A stretch of DNA of 7,315 bases, taken from NCBI GenBank assembly GCA_948960675.1, contig CARDPF010000157.1:1-7315 (forward strand), given 5' to 3'. Shown here one piece after another: positions 1 through 4,881 of the stretch. Numbering within the stretch: the first letter of the stretch is position 1; each line of letters begins with the position of its first letter. The DNA is from an uncultured Eisenbergiella sp. (GTDB lineage: Bacteria; Bacillota; Clostridia; Lachnospirales; Lachnospiraceae). The notes under the pieces were generated by a model. That model was given only the letters and a program-made list of their open reading frames with translations. It was not told the origin of the DNA and searched no databases. Made by a program: the position numbers and the translations under genes.

Positions 1-37
1 TCTCATCCCTTTTCTGAATATGTCCTTTACGTGGCAC
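1..37 (-). CDS. rpsG: 30S ribosomal protein S7, N-terminal fragment (gene continues past the window edge)
   Basis: Only the first 12 codons are in the window, reading MPRKGHIQKRDE from a GTG start at 37-35. This matches the conserved S7 N-terminus of Firmicutes (MPRKGHI.KRD). S7 is a primary 16S rRNA-binding protein that nucleates assembly of the 30S head and lies near the E and P sites; in E. coli it is also the translational repressor of the str operon. The GTG is chosen because a strong AAGGAGG (46-52) lies 8 nt upstream and because the family begins exactly at MPRKG. An in-frame ATG at 58-56 would add seven non-conserved residues (MIKEGRT) and would place that Shine-Dalgarno inside the gene. 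The position after rpsL is the expected str operon order, with fusA and tuf predicted further downstream, outside the window. Identity is near certain despite the short fragment; the gene is cut by the window edge, not broken. Confidence 0.94.
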   Translation of the reverse strand, partial: MPRKGHIQKRDE

Positions 38-45
38 GGTTCTTC

Positions 46-52
46 CCTCCTT
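46..52 (-). promoter_or_regulatory. Ribosome binding site of rpsG
   Basis: AAGGAGG, in the context TAAGGAGGG, sits 8 nt before the GTG at 37-35. This is near-perfect complementarity to the 16S rRNA 3' end. It decides the GTG start over the in-frame ATG at 58-56, which lacks any comparable upstream sequence. The TAA of a possible short reading frame (51-149) overlaps its first two bases. Confidence 0.9.
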
Positions 53-78
53 AATCATGGTTGTTTCCGGCTGTATCC

Positions 79-94
79 CCCGGAACGTTCCGGG
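79..94. repeat. Perfect 16-bp palindrome upstream of rpsG
   Basis: CCCGGAACGTTCCGGG is fully self-complementary and can form a 6-bp GC-rich stem with an ACGT loop. It lies 26 nt before the rpsG Shine-Dalgarno. On the plus strand it is followed directly by TTTTTG (95-100), so it resembles a short intrinsic terminator for antisense transcription. In the rpsG direction AAAAA precedes it and GGATAC follows it, which does not fit a terminator. It could be an mRNA structure affecting rpsG translation or a protein-binding dyad. Confidence 0.55.
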
Positions 95-189
95 TTTTTG
101 CCGCCTGTTGGACGGCCCGCCCTGACTCAATTAATTCAACGGTACTCACATGTGTCCTCTAATGTGTTCGTGCGGTATATCTGTATGCC

Positions 190-221
190 CATAACCTTTT
201 GTGCAAACCGAAAAGGTTATG
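190..221 (-). other. 11-bp stem-loop in the rpsL-rpsG spacer
   Basis: CATAACCTTTT and AAAAGGTTATG are exact reverse complements separated by a 10-nt loop, giving the longest perfect stem in this spacer. There is no T-tract on either side, so it is not a terminator. The stem is moderately AU-rich. It may act as an intercistronic mRNA stability element or a regulator-binding structure; no function is shown by the sequence. Confidence 0.6.
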
Positions 222-247
222 CAAAACGGAGCGTGAAAACATGATAT

Positions 248-266
248 CCGCAGGGATCGCCTGCGG
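248..266 (-). other. 7-bp GC-rich stem-loop downstream of rpsL
   Basis: CCGCAGG pairs with CCTGCGG around a 5-nt loop (CGATC in the operon direction), about 65 nt after the rpsL stop. The following bases in the operon direction are ATATCATG, so it lacks the U-run of an intrinsic terminator. It may protect the 3' end of processed rpsL mRNA or form part of a larger fold with the 190-221 hairpin. Confidence 0.5.
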
Positions 267-330
267 CTAAATCCCAACACTTAATGATTAGCTTACGTTT
301 GTGGTACTTGCTCCTGCGAGCCGCGACCGC

Positions 331-765
331 TTATTTCTTACCTGCGGTTTTTCCGGCCTTGGGCTTCTTGGCGCCATATTTGGATCTTGCCTGACGTCTG
401 TTCGCAACGCCTGCCGTATCCAGCGTACCCCTGATAATGTGGTATCTGGTACCGGGCAAATCCTTCACACGGCCGCCCCTGATCAGCACTACAGAGTGCT
501 CCTGCAGGTTATGTCCTTCACCGGGAATGTAGCTTGTCACTTCGATTCCGTTGGAAAGACGCACCCTGGCGATCTTTCTGAGCGCGGAGTTAGGCTTCTT
601 AGGAGTCGTCGTCTTAACAGCCGTACACACGCCCCTCTTCTGGGGGGAAGAGATGTCGGTAGCCTTCTTGTGAAGGGAATTGTACCCCTTCTGGAGGGCC
701 GGTGCCGTTGACTTCTTTGCGGAAGTCTGACGTCCTTTTCTTACTAACTGATTAAATGTGGGCAT
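331..765 (-). CDS. rpsL: 30S ribosomal protein S12
   Basis: S12 (144 aa) is the decoding-centre protein at the 30S subunit interface; it monitors codon-anticodon pairing with 16S helices 18 and 44. Hallmarks run in order: [10 protein letters not shown] at the start, SPQKRGVCT at about 40-48, [13 protein letters not shown] at 52-64, [23 protein letters not shown] at 83-105, and the basic end [13 protein letters not shown] followed by a short Lys-rich tail. About 13 residues between [16 protein letters not shown] and SPQKRG are extra relative to E. coli, as is normal in Firmicutes. Lys56 and Lys101 align with E. coli Lys43 and Lys88, whose changes give streptomycin resistance; both are wild type. 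Asp102 aligns with the aspartate that RimO methylthiolates in E. coli. The ATG at 765 is preceded by AGGAGG at 9 nt. The gene heads the str operon under the promoter at 957-985. Nothing looks broken. Confidence 0.99.
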   Translation of the reverse strand: MPTFNQLVRKGRQTSAKKSTAPALQKGYNSLHKKATDISSPQKRGVCTAVKTTTPKKPNSALRKIARVRLSNGIEVTSYIPGEGHNLQEHSVVLIRGGRVKDLPGTRYHIIRGTLDTAGVANRRQARSKYGAKKPKAGKTAGKK

Positions 766-774
766 TCTTTTTCA

Positions 775-796
775 CCTCCTGCGATATTCGCCTCCT
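775..796 (-). promoter_or_regulatory. Duplicated Shine-Dalgarno before rpsL
   Basis: Two CAGGAGG motifs lie in tandem. The proximal AGGAGG (775-780) is 9 nt from the rpsL ATG and is the working ribosome binding site. The distal AGGAGG (791-796) lies about 25 nt from the ATG with no start codon at a suitable distance. They are separated by a small inverted repeat (GCGA-ATA-TCGC, 781-791), and the distal copy abuts the 3' foot of the hairpin at 796-829. The distal copy may be a standby or ribosome-loading site, or an anti-SD decoy. Confidence 0.75.
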
Positions 797-829
797 GTAT
801 ATTTTGGACTGTTTTTCCAGTCCTATACA
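796..829 (-). other. Leader hairpin immediately upstream of the rpsL ribosome binding sites
   Basis: In the operon direction GGACTG pairs with CAGTCC around a 6-nt loop GAAAAA. An outer stem TGTATA/TATACA closes the structure with four unpaired A residues on the 3' side. The hairpin ends at the first base of the distal AGGAGG. No U-run follows, so it is not a terminator. Its position suggests an influence on ribosome access to rpsL, or mRNA 5' stability. Confidence 0.5.
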
Positions 830-866
830 TTCTTCTGCCATTTTTTACCCGCTATCCATAGGGTCA

Positions 867-894
867 TAACCATACGGGGCAGCCCCGATGGTTA
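867..894 (-). other. GC-rich leader hairpin in the rpsL 5' UTR
   Basis: In the operon direction TAACCAT pairs with ATGGTTA, and CGGGG with CCCCG, around a CTG loop with one bulged T: twelve pairs in total. The sequence after it (TGACCCTATGG) has no T-tract, so it is not an intrinsic terminator; TTTTTT lies on its 5' side instead. It lies roughly 55-85 nt into the predicted leader. A role in leader regulation is possible but not demonstrated. Confidence 0.55.
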
Positions 895-926
895 CAAAAA
901 ATTTGCACTGCTATAAAACCGCAGAC

Positions 927-977
927 AAAAAAAGCATCCGAATGCACGCAACTTATAGTATACGTACATTCGGATGC
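927..977 (-). terminator. Intrinsic terminator of the rpoBC transcript, with the rpsL promoter inside it
   Basis: The 44-nt segment 934-977 folds in the operon direction into a 17-bp stem (arms 961-977 and 934-950) with a 10-nt loop, followed by seven T residues (927-933). Eleven outer pairs are perfect (GCATCCGAATG/CATTCGGATGC). The six inner pairs include two U-G wobbles that would be A-C mismatches on the opposite strand, so the RNA fold favours the operon direction. The structure lies 90 nt after the rpoC stop and fits termination of read-through from rpoBC. The -10 box of the rpsL promoter spans the junction of the 5' arm and the loop, and the predicted start site is at the 3' arm. Transcripts begun there lack the 5' arm and cannot form the terminator. 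An alternative reading is a dyad operator around the -10. Confidence 0.8.
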
Positions 978-985
978 CTTGTCAA
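957..985 (-). promoter_or_regulatory. Strong sigma-A (sigma-70 type) promoter of the str operon
   Basis: A consensus TTGACA (980-985) and TATACT (957-962, five of six consensus bases) are separated by exactly 17 nt. The start site should fall near 949-952, giving an rpsL leader of about 185 nt. It is the only high-quality promoter found in the rpoC-rpsL gap and points straight at rpsL, so it should drive rpsL-rpsG and probably fusA and tuf beyond the window. The spacer is also the 5' arm of the terminator hairpin at 934-977, an unusual overlap that constrains both signals. Confidence 0.9.
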
Positions 986-1007
986 CAACTTTCTGAAAAA
1001 TATTCAT
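986..1007 (-). promoter_or_regulatory. UP element of the str promoter
   Basis: The AT-rich sequence directly upstream of the -35 matches the UP-element consensus (AAAWWTWTTTT-NNN-AAA-NNN) in the correct register. The proximal AAA is at 990-992, four bases before TTGACA, and the distal part is TGAATATTTTT at 996-1006. By my count 11 of 14 defined positions agree. UP elements bind the RNA polymerase alpha C-terminal domains and typify rRNA and other very strong promoters, which fits ribosomal protein and elongation factor genes. Confidence 0.65.
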
Positions 1008-1017
1008 AAAGCACGTG

Positions 1018-1063
1018 CTGCCAAAGTAACAGTTCAGACAGGTCTGAACTGTTACCTGCCAAA
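1018..1063. mobile_element. Minimal palindromic insertion relic: 30-bp GTAA-ended palindrome with 8-bp direct repeats
   Basis: The core 1026-1055 consists of two exact 14-bp inverted arms (GTAACAGTTCAGAC and its complement) around 2 nt. It is bracketed by perfect 8-bp direct repeats CTGCCAAA at 1018-1025 and 1056-1063. Terminal GTAA/TTAC ends with 8-bp target duplications are the signature I know for IS66-family insertion sequences. The simplest reading is two insertion-sequence ends fused with no internal DNA, or a tiny non-autonomous palindromic repeat. It lies 3 nt after the rpoC stop codon and 10 nt upstream of the UP element, so it disrupts neither. In rpoC mRNA it would form a strong hairpin that could protect the 3' end. 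There is no T-run, so it is not a terminator. A purely structural RNA hairpin with chance flanking repeats is the alternative. Confidence 0.55.
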
Positions 1064-1066
1064 ACA

Positions 1067-4000
1067 CTACTCCTCAAACTCCTCGAACTCTTCCTCTTCA
1101 AAGTCCCCGGAATCTTCTGCCTCATCATCCAACAGCAGTTCTTCATCATCCTGCAGTTCCTCGTCGGCATCCTCCAGAAGTTCGTCGTCATCCTCCTCCG
1201 CTTCCTTGGCCGCCTGCTGCGCCTGCGCCGCTATCCGGGCCGCTTCCGCTGCACGGGCTGCGCGTTCTGCCTCCTCGGCCTCAATCATCGCATCCGTGTT
1301 CAGCCTTACATCGCGGTATCTCTTCATGCCGGTTCCGGCCGGAATCAGTTTACCGATGATCACGTTCTCCTTGAGCCCGATCAGCGGATCTACCTTCCCC
1401 TTAATGGCCGCCTCCGTCAAAACCTTTGTGGTTTCCTGGAAGGAAGCCGCAGACAGGAAGGAATTGGTGGCAAGGGCCGCCTTCGTGATCCCCAGCATAA
1501 CCTGCTTGCCCTCCGCAGGCTCCTTTCCCTGTGCTGTCAGGGACTCGTTTAGATCCTCATAGTCCAGAACATCCACCATGGTGCCGGGCAGGTATTCCGT
1601 GTCGCCGCTGTTCTCAATGCGGACTTTTTTGAGCATCTGCCGCACAATGACTTCGATATGCTTATCGGAGATATCCACACCCTGCAGACGGTATACGCGC
1701 TGTACCTCACGCAGCATATAATCCTGCACGGCACGGATTCCCTTGATCTTTAACAGGTCATGGGGATTGACGGAGCCTTCCGTCAATTCGTCGCCGGCCT
1801 CCAGTTCCTGACCGTCTACCACCTTGATTCTGGATCCGTAAGGAATCAGGTAGGTTTTGCTCTCCCCGGTTTCGCCGTTGCTGACAATAATCTCACGCTT
1901 CTTCTTGGTGTCCTTGATTACCGCCGTCCCGCCGAATTCCGCAATGATGGCAAGCCCCTTGGGCTTTCTCGCCTCAAAAAGCTCTTCCACACGCGGAAGA
2001 CCCTGCGTGATATCGTCCCCGGCAACACCGCCGGAATGGAAAGTACGCATGGTCAGCTGCGTACCGGGTTCGCCGATGGACTGCGCCGCGATAATGCCGA
2101 CGGCTTCCCCCACCTGCACCGCTTCGCCCGTTGCCATGTTGGCCCCATAGCATTTCGCACAGATCCCGACTTTGGAACGGCAGGTCAGGATGGTGCGGAT
2201 TTTTACTTCTTCCACGGGATTGCCCTTCTTGTCCACGCCAGCATCCAAAATCCGTTTCGCGCGGCTGGGGGTAATCATATGGTTTGCGCCCACAATCAGT
2301 GCGCCGTCTTTATCATGGATATCCTCACAGGAATACCTTCCCGTAATCCTGTCTTTCAAGCCCTCAATCGTTTCTTTCCCGTCCATGAAAGCTTTCACCG
2401 ACAGCCCGGGTATCGTGTCCCGGTCCTGTGAACAGTCGATTTCCTTGATAATCAGTTCCTGCGAAACGTCCACCATGCGGCGTGTCAGGTATCCGGAGTC
2501 TGCCGTACGCAGCGCCGTATCGGACATCCCTTTGCGGGCGCCGTGCGCAGACATGAAATATTCCAGCACGTCCAGTCCTTCACGGAAATTGGACTTGATC
2601 GGCAGTTCAATGGTACGTCCCGTCGTATCCGCCATCAGGCCGCGCATACCTGCCAGCTGCTTGATCTGCTGGTTGGAACCACGGGCGCCGGAATCGGCCA
2701 TCATGAAAATATTGTTGTACTGGTCCAAGCCCTCCAGCAAAACATCCGTCAATTCCTTATCCGTCTCCTGCCATGTCTCCACAACGGCACGGTAGCGCTC
2801 CTCCTCGGTGATGAGGCCGCGGCGGAAATTCCTGCCGATCTTATCCACTGTTTTCTGGGCCTGCGCCAGCATCTCCGCTTTCCGCTCCGGTACCGTCATG
2901 TCGGAAATGGAAACCGTCATGGCCGCCTTGGTGGAATATTTATAACCGATGGCTTTCACATCGTCCAGCACCTCCGCTGTCCTGGATGCGCCGTGGGTAT
3001 TGATAACCCTTTCCAATATCGGCTTGAGCTGCTTTTTGCCCACATGGAAATCCACTTCCAGCTTCAGATAGTCCTCCGGTGTTTTCCTTTCCACATACCC
3101 CAAATCCTGCGGGAGTATCTCATTGAAAATAAAACGTCCCAGCGTGGATTCCACAATACCGGTCACTTCCTCGCCATCCGGCGTGGTTTTCGTCACCCGC
3201 ACCTTGATACGGGAGTGCAGCGTACAGGCTTTATTCTCATAAGCCAGAATCGCCTCGTTCACATTTTTAAATATTTTCCCCTCCCCCAGCGCGCCGGGCC
3301 TTTCCTGGGTCAAATAGTAAATTCCCAACACCATGTCCTGCGACGGCACCGCCACCGGACCGCCGTCTGAGGGCTTTAAGAGGTTATTGGGGGAAAGCAG
3401 CATAAAGCGGCATTCCGCCTGTGCCTCCTGGGAAAGCGGAAGGTGAACCGCCATCTGGTCGCCGTCAAAGTCCGCATTGAACGCCGTACACACAAGGGGA
3501 TGCAGCTTAATCGCCTTACCTTCTACCAAAATGGGTTCAAAAGCCTGAATCCCCAGCCTGTGCAGGGTAGGCGCGCGGTTTAACATTACCGGATGTTCCT
3601 TGATGACATCCTCCAGTACATCCCAGACCTGCGTGTCCAGTCTCTCCACCAGCTTTTTCGCATTTTTGATATTCTGGGAAACGCCCCTTGCCACCAGTTC
3701 CTTCATCACAAAAGGCTTAAAAAGCTCAATCGCCATTTCCTTGGGCAGACCGCACTGGTAAATTTTGAGTTCAGGGCCTACCACGATTACGGAACGGCCG
3801 GAATAGTCCACACGTTTCCCCAACAGGTTCTGCCGGAAACGGCCGGATTTTCCTTTTAACATATCGGAGAGGGACTTAAGCGCCCGGTTTCCGGGCCCCG
3901 TTACCGGACGTCCCCTTCTGCCGTTGTCAATGAGTGCGTCCACAGCCTCCTGCAGCATCCTTTTCTCGTTGCGCACGATGATATCAGGCGCCCCCAGCTC

Positions 4001-4837
4001 CAAGAGTCTCTTTAAGCGGTTATTGCGGTTGATGATCCTTCTGTAAAGATCGTTTAAATCCGAAGTTGCAAAACGGCCGCCGTCCAGCTGTACCATGGGG
4101 CGCAGGTCGGGCGGGATCACCGGAACCGCATCCATAATCATCCATTCCGGCCGGTTTCCGGATTCACGGAACGCCTCCACCACCTCCAGGCGCTTGATGA
4201 TTCTCGCGCGCTTCTGGCCGTTGGCATCCTGCAATTCTTCCTTTAATTCCGCCGCCTCCGTCTCCAGGTCAATCGCTTCCAGCAGTTCTTTGATTGCCTC
4301 CGCGCCCATTCCCACCCGGAAACGGCCGCCCCAGGTTTCCCGTACATCTTGGTATTCCTTCTCGGACAAAACCTGCTTGTATTCCAGATTGGTATCCCCT
4401 TTGTCCAAAACGATATAGGAGGCAAAGTAAAGAACTTTCTCCAACACCCTGGGGGAAAGATCCAGAATCAGGCCCATCCGGCTGGGAATTCCCTTAAAAT
4501 ACCAGATATGGGAAACAGGCGCCGCAAGTTCAATGTGCCCCATGCGCTCCCGGCGCACGCTGGATTTGGTGACTTCCACGCCGCAACGGTCACAGACAAC
4601 CCCCTTGTAGCGGATTTTCTTATACTTACCGCAATGGCATTCCCAGTCCTTGCTGGGACCAAAAATCTTTTCACAAAACAATCCGTCACGTTCCGGCTTC
4701 AAGGTCCTGTAATTGATCGTTTCCGGCTTGAGAACCTCTCCCCTGGACCATTCCCTGATTTTATCCGGTGATGCCAGCCCGATCTTGATGGCATCAAACG
4801 TCATCGGCTGATATACTTCGTTTTTTGTTTCAGGCAT
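1067..4837 (-). CDS. rpoC: DNA-directed RNA polymerase subunit beta'
   Basis: This is the complete beta' chain, 1256 aa, which forms the clamp and most of the active site of RNA polymerase. Zinc site 1 is Cys67, Cys69, Cys82 and Cys85. The catalytic NADFDGD at 454-460 supplies the Mg-binding Asp456, Asp458 and Asp460. The bridge helix lies at about 745-790, followed by zinc site 2 (Cys802, Cys886, Cys893, Cys896). The trigger loop at about 922-945 ([13 protein letters not shown]) carries the catalytic His934 and lacks the large proteobacterial SI3 insertion. The conserved core ends at [18 protein letters not shown] (1162-1179). About 77 further residues follow: an Ala/Glu-rich probable helix (about 1183-1213), then an acidic segment with 29 Asp/Glu among the last 44 residues and no basic residue. 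B. subtilis beta' (1199 aa) has no comparable tail. The ATG at 4837 has AAGGAG at 7 nt; rpoB ends 44 nt upstream, so the two are cotranscribed. Confidence 0.99.
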   Translation of the reverse strand: MPETKNEVYQPMTFDAIKIGLASPDKIREWSRGEVLKPETINYRTLKPERDGLFCEKIFGPSKDWECHCGKYKKIRYKGVVCDRCGVEVTKSSVRRERMGHIELAAPVSHIWYFKGIPSRMGLILDLSPRVLEKVLYFASYIVLDKGDTNLEYKQVLSEKEYQDVRETWGGRFRVGMGAEAIKELLEAIDLETEAAELKEELQDANGQKRARIIKRLEVVEAFRESGNRPEWMIMDAVPVIPPDLRPMVQLDGGRFATSDLNDLYRRIINRNNRLKRLLELGAPDIIVRNEKRMLQEAVDALIDNGRRGRPVTGPGNRALKSLSDMLKGKSGRFRQNLLGKRVDYSGRSVIVVGPELKIYQCGLPKEMAIELFKPFVMKELVARGVSQNIKNAKKLVERLDTQVWDVLEDVIKEHPVMLNRAPTLHRLGIQAFEPILVEGKAIKLHPLVCTAFNADFDGDQMAVHLPLSQEAQAECRFMLLSPNNLLKPSDGGPVAVPSQDMVLGIYYLTQERPGALGEGKIFKNVNEAILAYENKACTLHSRIKVRVTKTTPDGEEVTGIVESTLGRFIFNEILPQDLGYVERKTPEDYLKLEVDFHVGKKQLKPILERVINTHGASRTAEVLDDVKAIGYKYSTKAAMTVSISDMTVPERKAEMLAQAQKTVDKIGRNFRRGLITEEERYRAVVETWQETDKELTDVLLEGLDQYNNIFMMADSGARGSNQQIKQLAGMRGLMADTTGRTIELPIKSNFREGLDVLEYFMSAHGARKGMSDTALRTADSGYLTRRMVDVSQELIIKEIDCSQDRDTIPGLSVKAFMDGKETIEGLKDRITGRYSCEDIHDKDGALIVGANHMITPSRAKRILDAGVDKKGNPVEEVKIRTILTCRSKVGICAKCYGANMATGEAVQVGEAVGIIAAQSIGEPGTQLTMRTFHSGGVAGDDITQGLPRVEELFEARKPKGLAIIAEFGGTAVIKDTKKKREIIVSNGETGESKTYLIPYGSRIKVVDGQELEAGDELTEGSVNPHDLLKIKGIRAVQDYMLREVQRVYRLQGVDISDKHIEVIVRQMLKKVRIENSGDTEYLPGTMVDVLDYEDLNESLTAQGKEPAEGKQVMLGITKAALATNSFLSAASFQETTKVLTEAAIKGKVDPLIGLKENVIIGKLIPAGTGMKRYRDVRLNTDAMIEAEEAERAARAAEAARIAAQAQQAAKEAEEDDDELLEDADEELQDDEELLLDDEAEDSGDFEEEEFEEFEE

Positions 4838-4844
4838 TTTGACA

Positions 4845-4850
4845 CTCCTT
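4845..4850 (-). promoter_or_regulatory. Ribosome binding site of rpoC
   Basis: AAGGAG (extended to AAAGGAGTG) lies 7 nt before the rpoC ATG at 4837-4835, within the 44-nt rpoB-rpoC gap. I see no promoter or terminator in that gap, in keeping with one rpoBC transcript. The start is unambiguous because the protein begins in register with other beta' chains. Confidence 0.9.
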
Positions 4851-4881
4851 TACAAATAATCGACACAGCACAAAAAAGCGG

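Larger units (their letters stand above)
38..330 (-). other. Long rpsL-rpsG intercistronic region with several hairpins
   Basis: There are 293 nt between the rpsL stop and the rpsG GTG. This is long for two cotranscribed ribosomal protein genes; the E. coli gap is about 100 nt. The region contains stem-loops at 248-266 and 190-221 and a 16-bp palindrome at 79-94. None is followed by a T-tract in the operon direction, so no intrinsic terminator is visible and cotranscription with rpsG is likely. I found no convincing internal promoter: TTG-containing -35 candidates near 203-225 have no acceptable -10. One possible short reading frame (51-149) is treated as a finding only. By position, this is where S7 binds to repress the str operon in E. 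coli. Whether the RNA here mimics the S7 site of 16S rRNA cannot be judged by eye. Confidence 0.6.

Noticed and set aside
190..221. Stem-loop as an intrinsic terminator between rpsL and rpsG
   Set aside because: Neither strand has a T-run after the stem, and terminating here would cut rpsG from the only strong promoter found.
159..242. Minus-strand 27-codon frame between rpsL and rpsG
   Set aside because: No Shine-Dalgarno before the ATG and it runs through the 190-221 hairpin; nothing supports translation.
20..244. Plus-strand 74-codon frame across the rpsG start and rpsL-rpsG spacer
   Set aside because: It runs antisense through the rpsG ribosome binding site and the palindrome; no ribosome binding site or family resemblance.
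1010..1019. 10-bp palindrome AGCACGTGCT beside the palindromic element
   Set aside because: Short palindromes of this size are common; no second copy or partner site is visible, so I do not call an operator.
864..1067. Minus-strand 67-codon frame overlapping the rpoC stop
   Set aside because: It spans the palindromic element, the promoter and the terminator, opens at a GTG overlapping the rpoC TAG by one base, and encodes a Cys-rich sequence of no family character. Better explained as non-coding.
888..1562. Plus-strand open frame of 224 codons with a long serine-rich run
   Set aside because: It is the antisense of the Asp/Glu-rich tail of rpoC (GAA/GAG/GAT read backwards as TTC/CTC/ATC and shifted to TCC/TCT), and it runs through the promoter and palindrome. 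No ribosome binding site or recognisable fold.
2543..3370. Long plus-strand frame opposite rpoC
   Set aside because: Shadow of a well-conserved rpoC reading frame; His/Arg-rich low-complexity translation with no family resemblance.
4839..4844. Perfect TTGACA on the plus strand in the rpoB-rpoC gap
   Set aside because: No -10 hexamer lies 16-18 nt downstream; the AATAAT-like sequence is only about 10 nt away. The bases are explained by the rpoC ribosome binding site read backwards.
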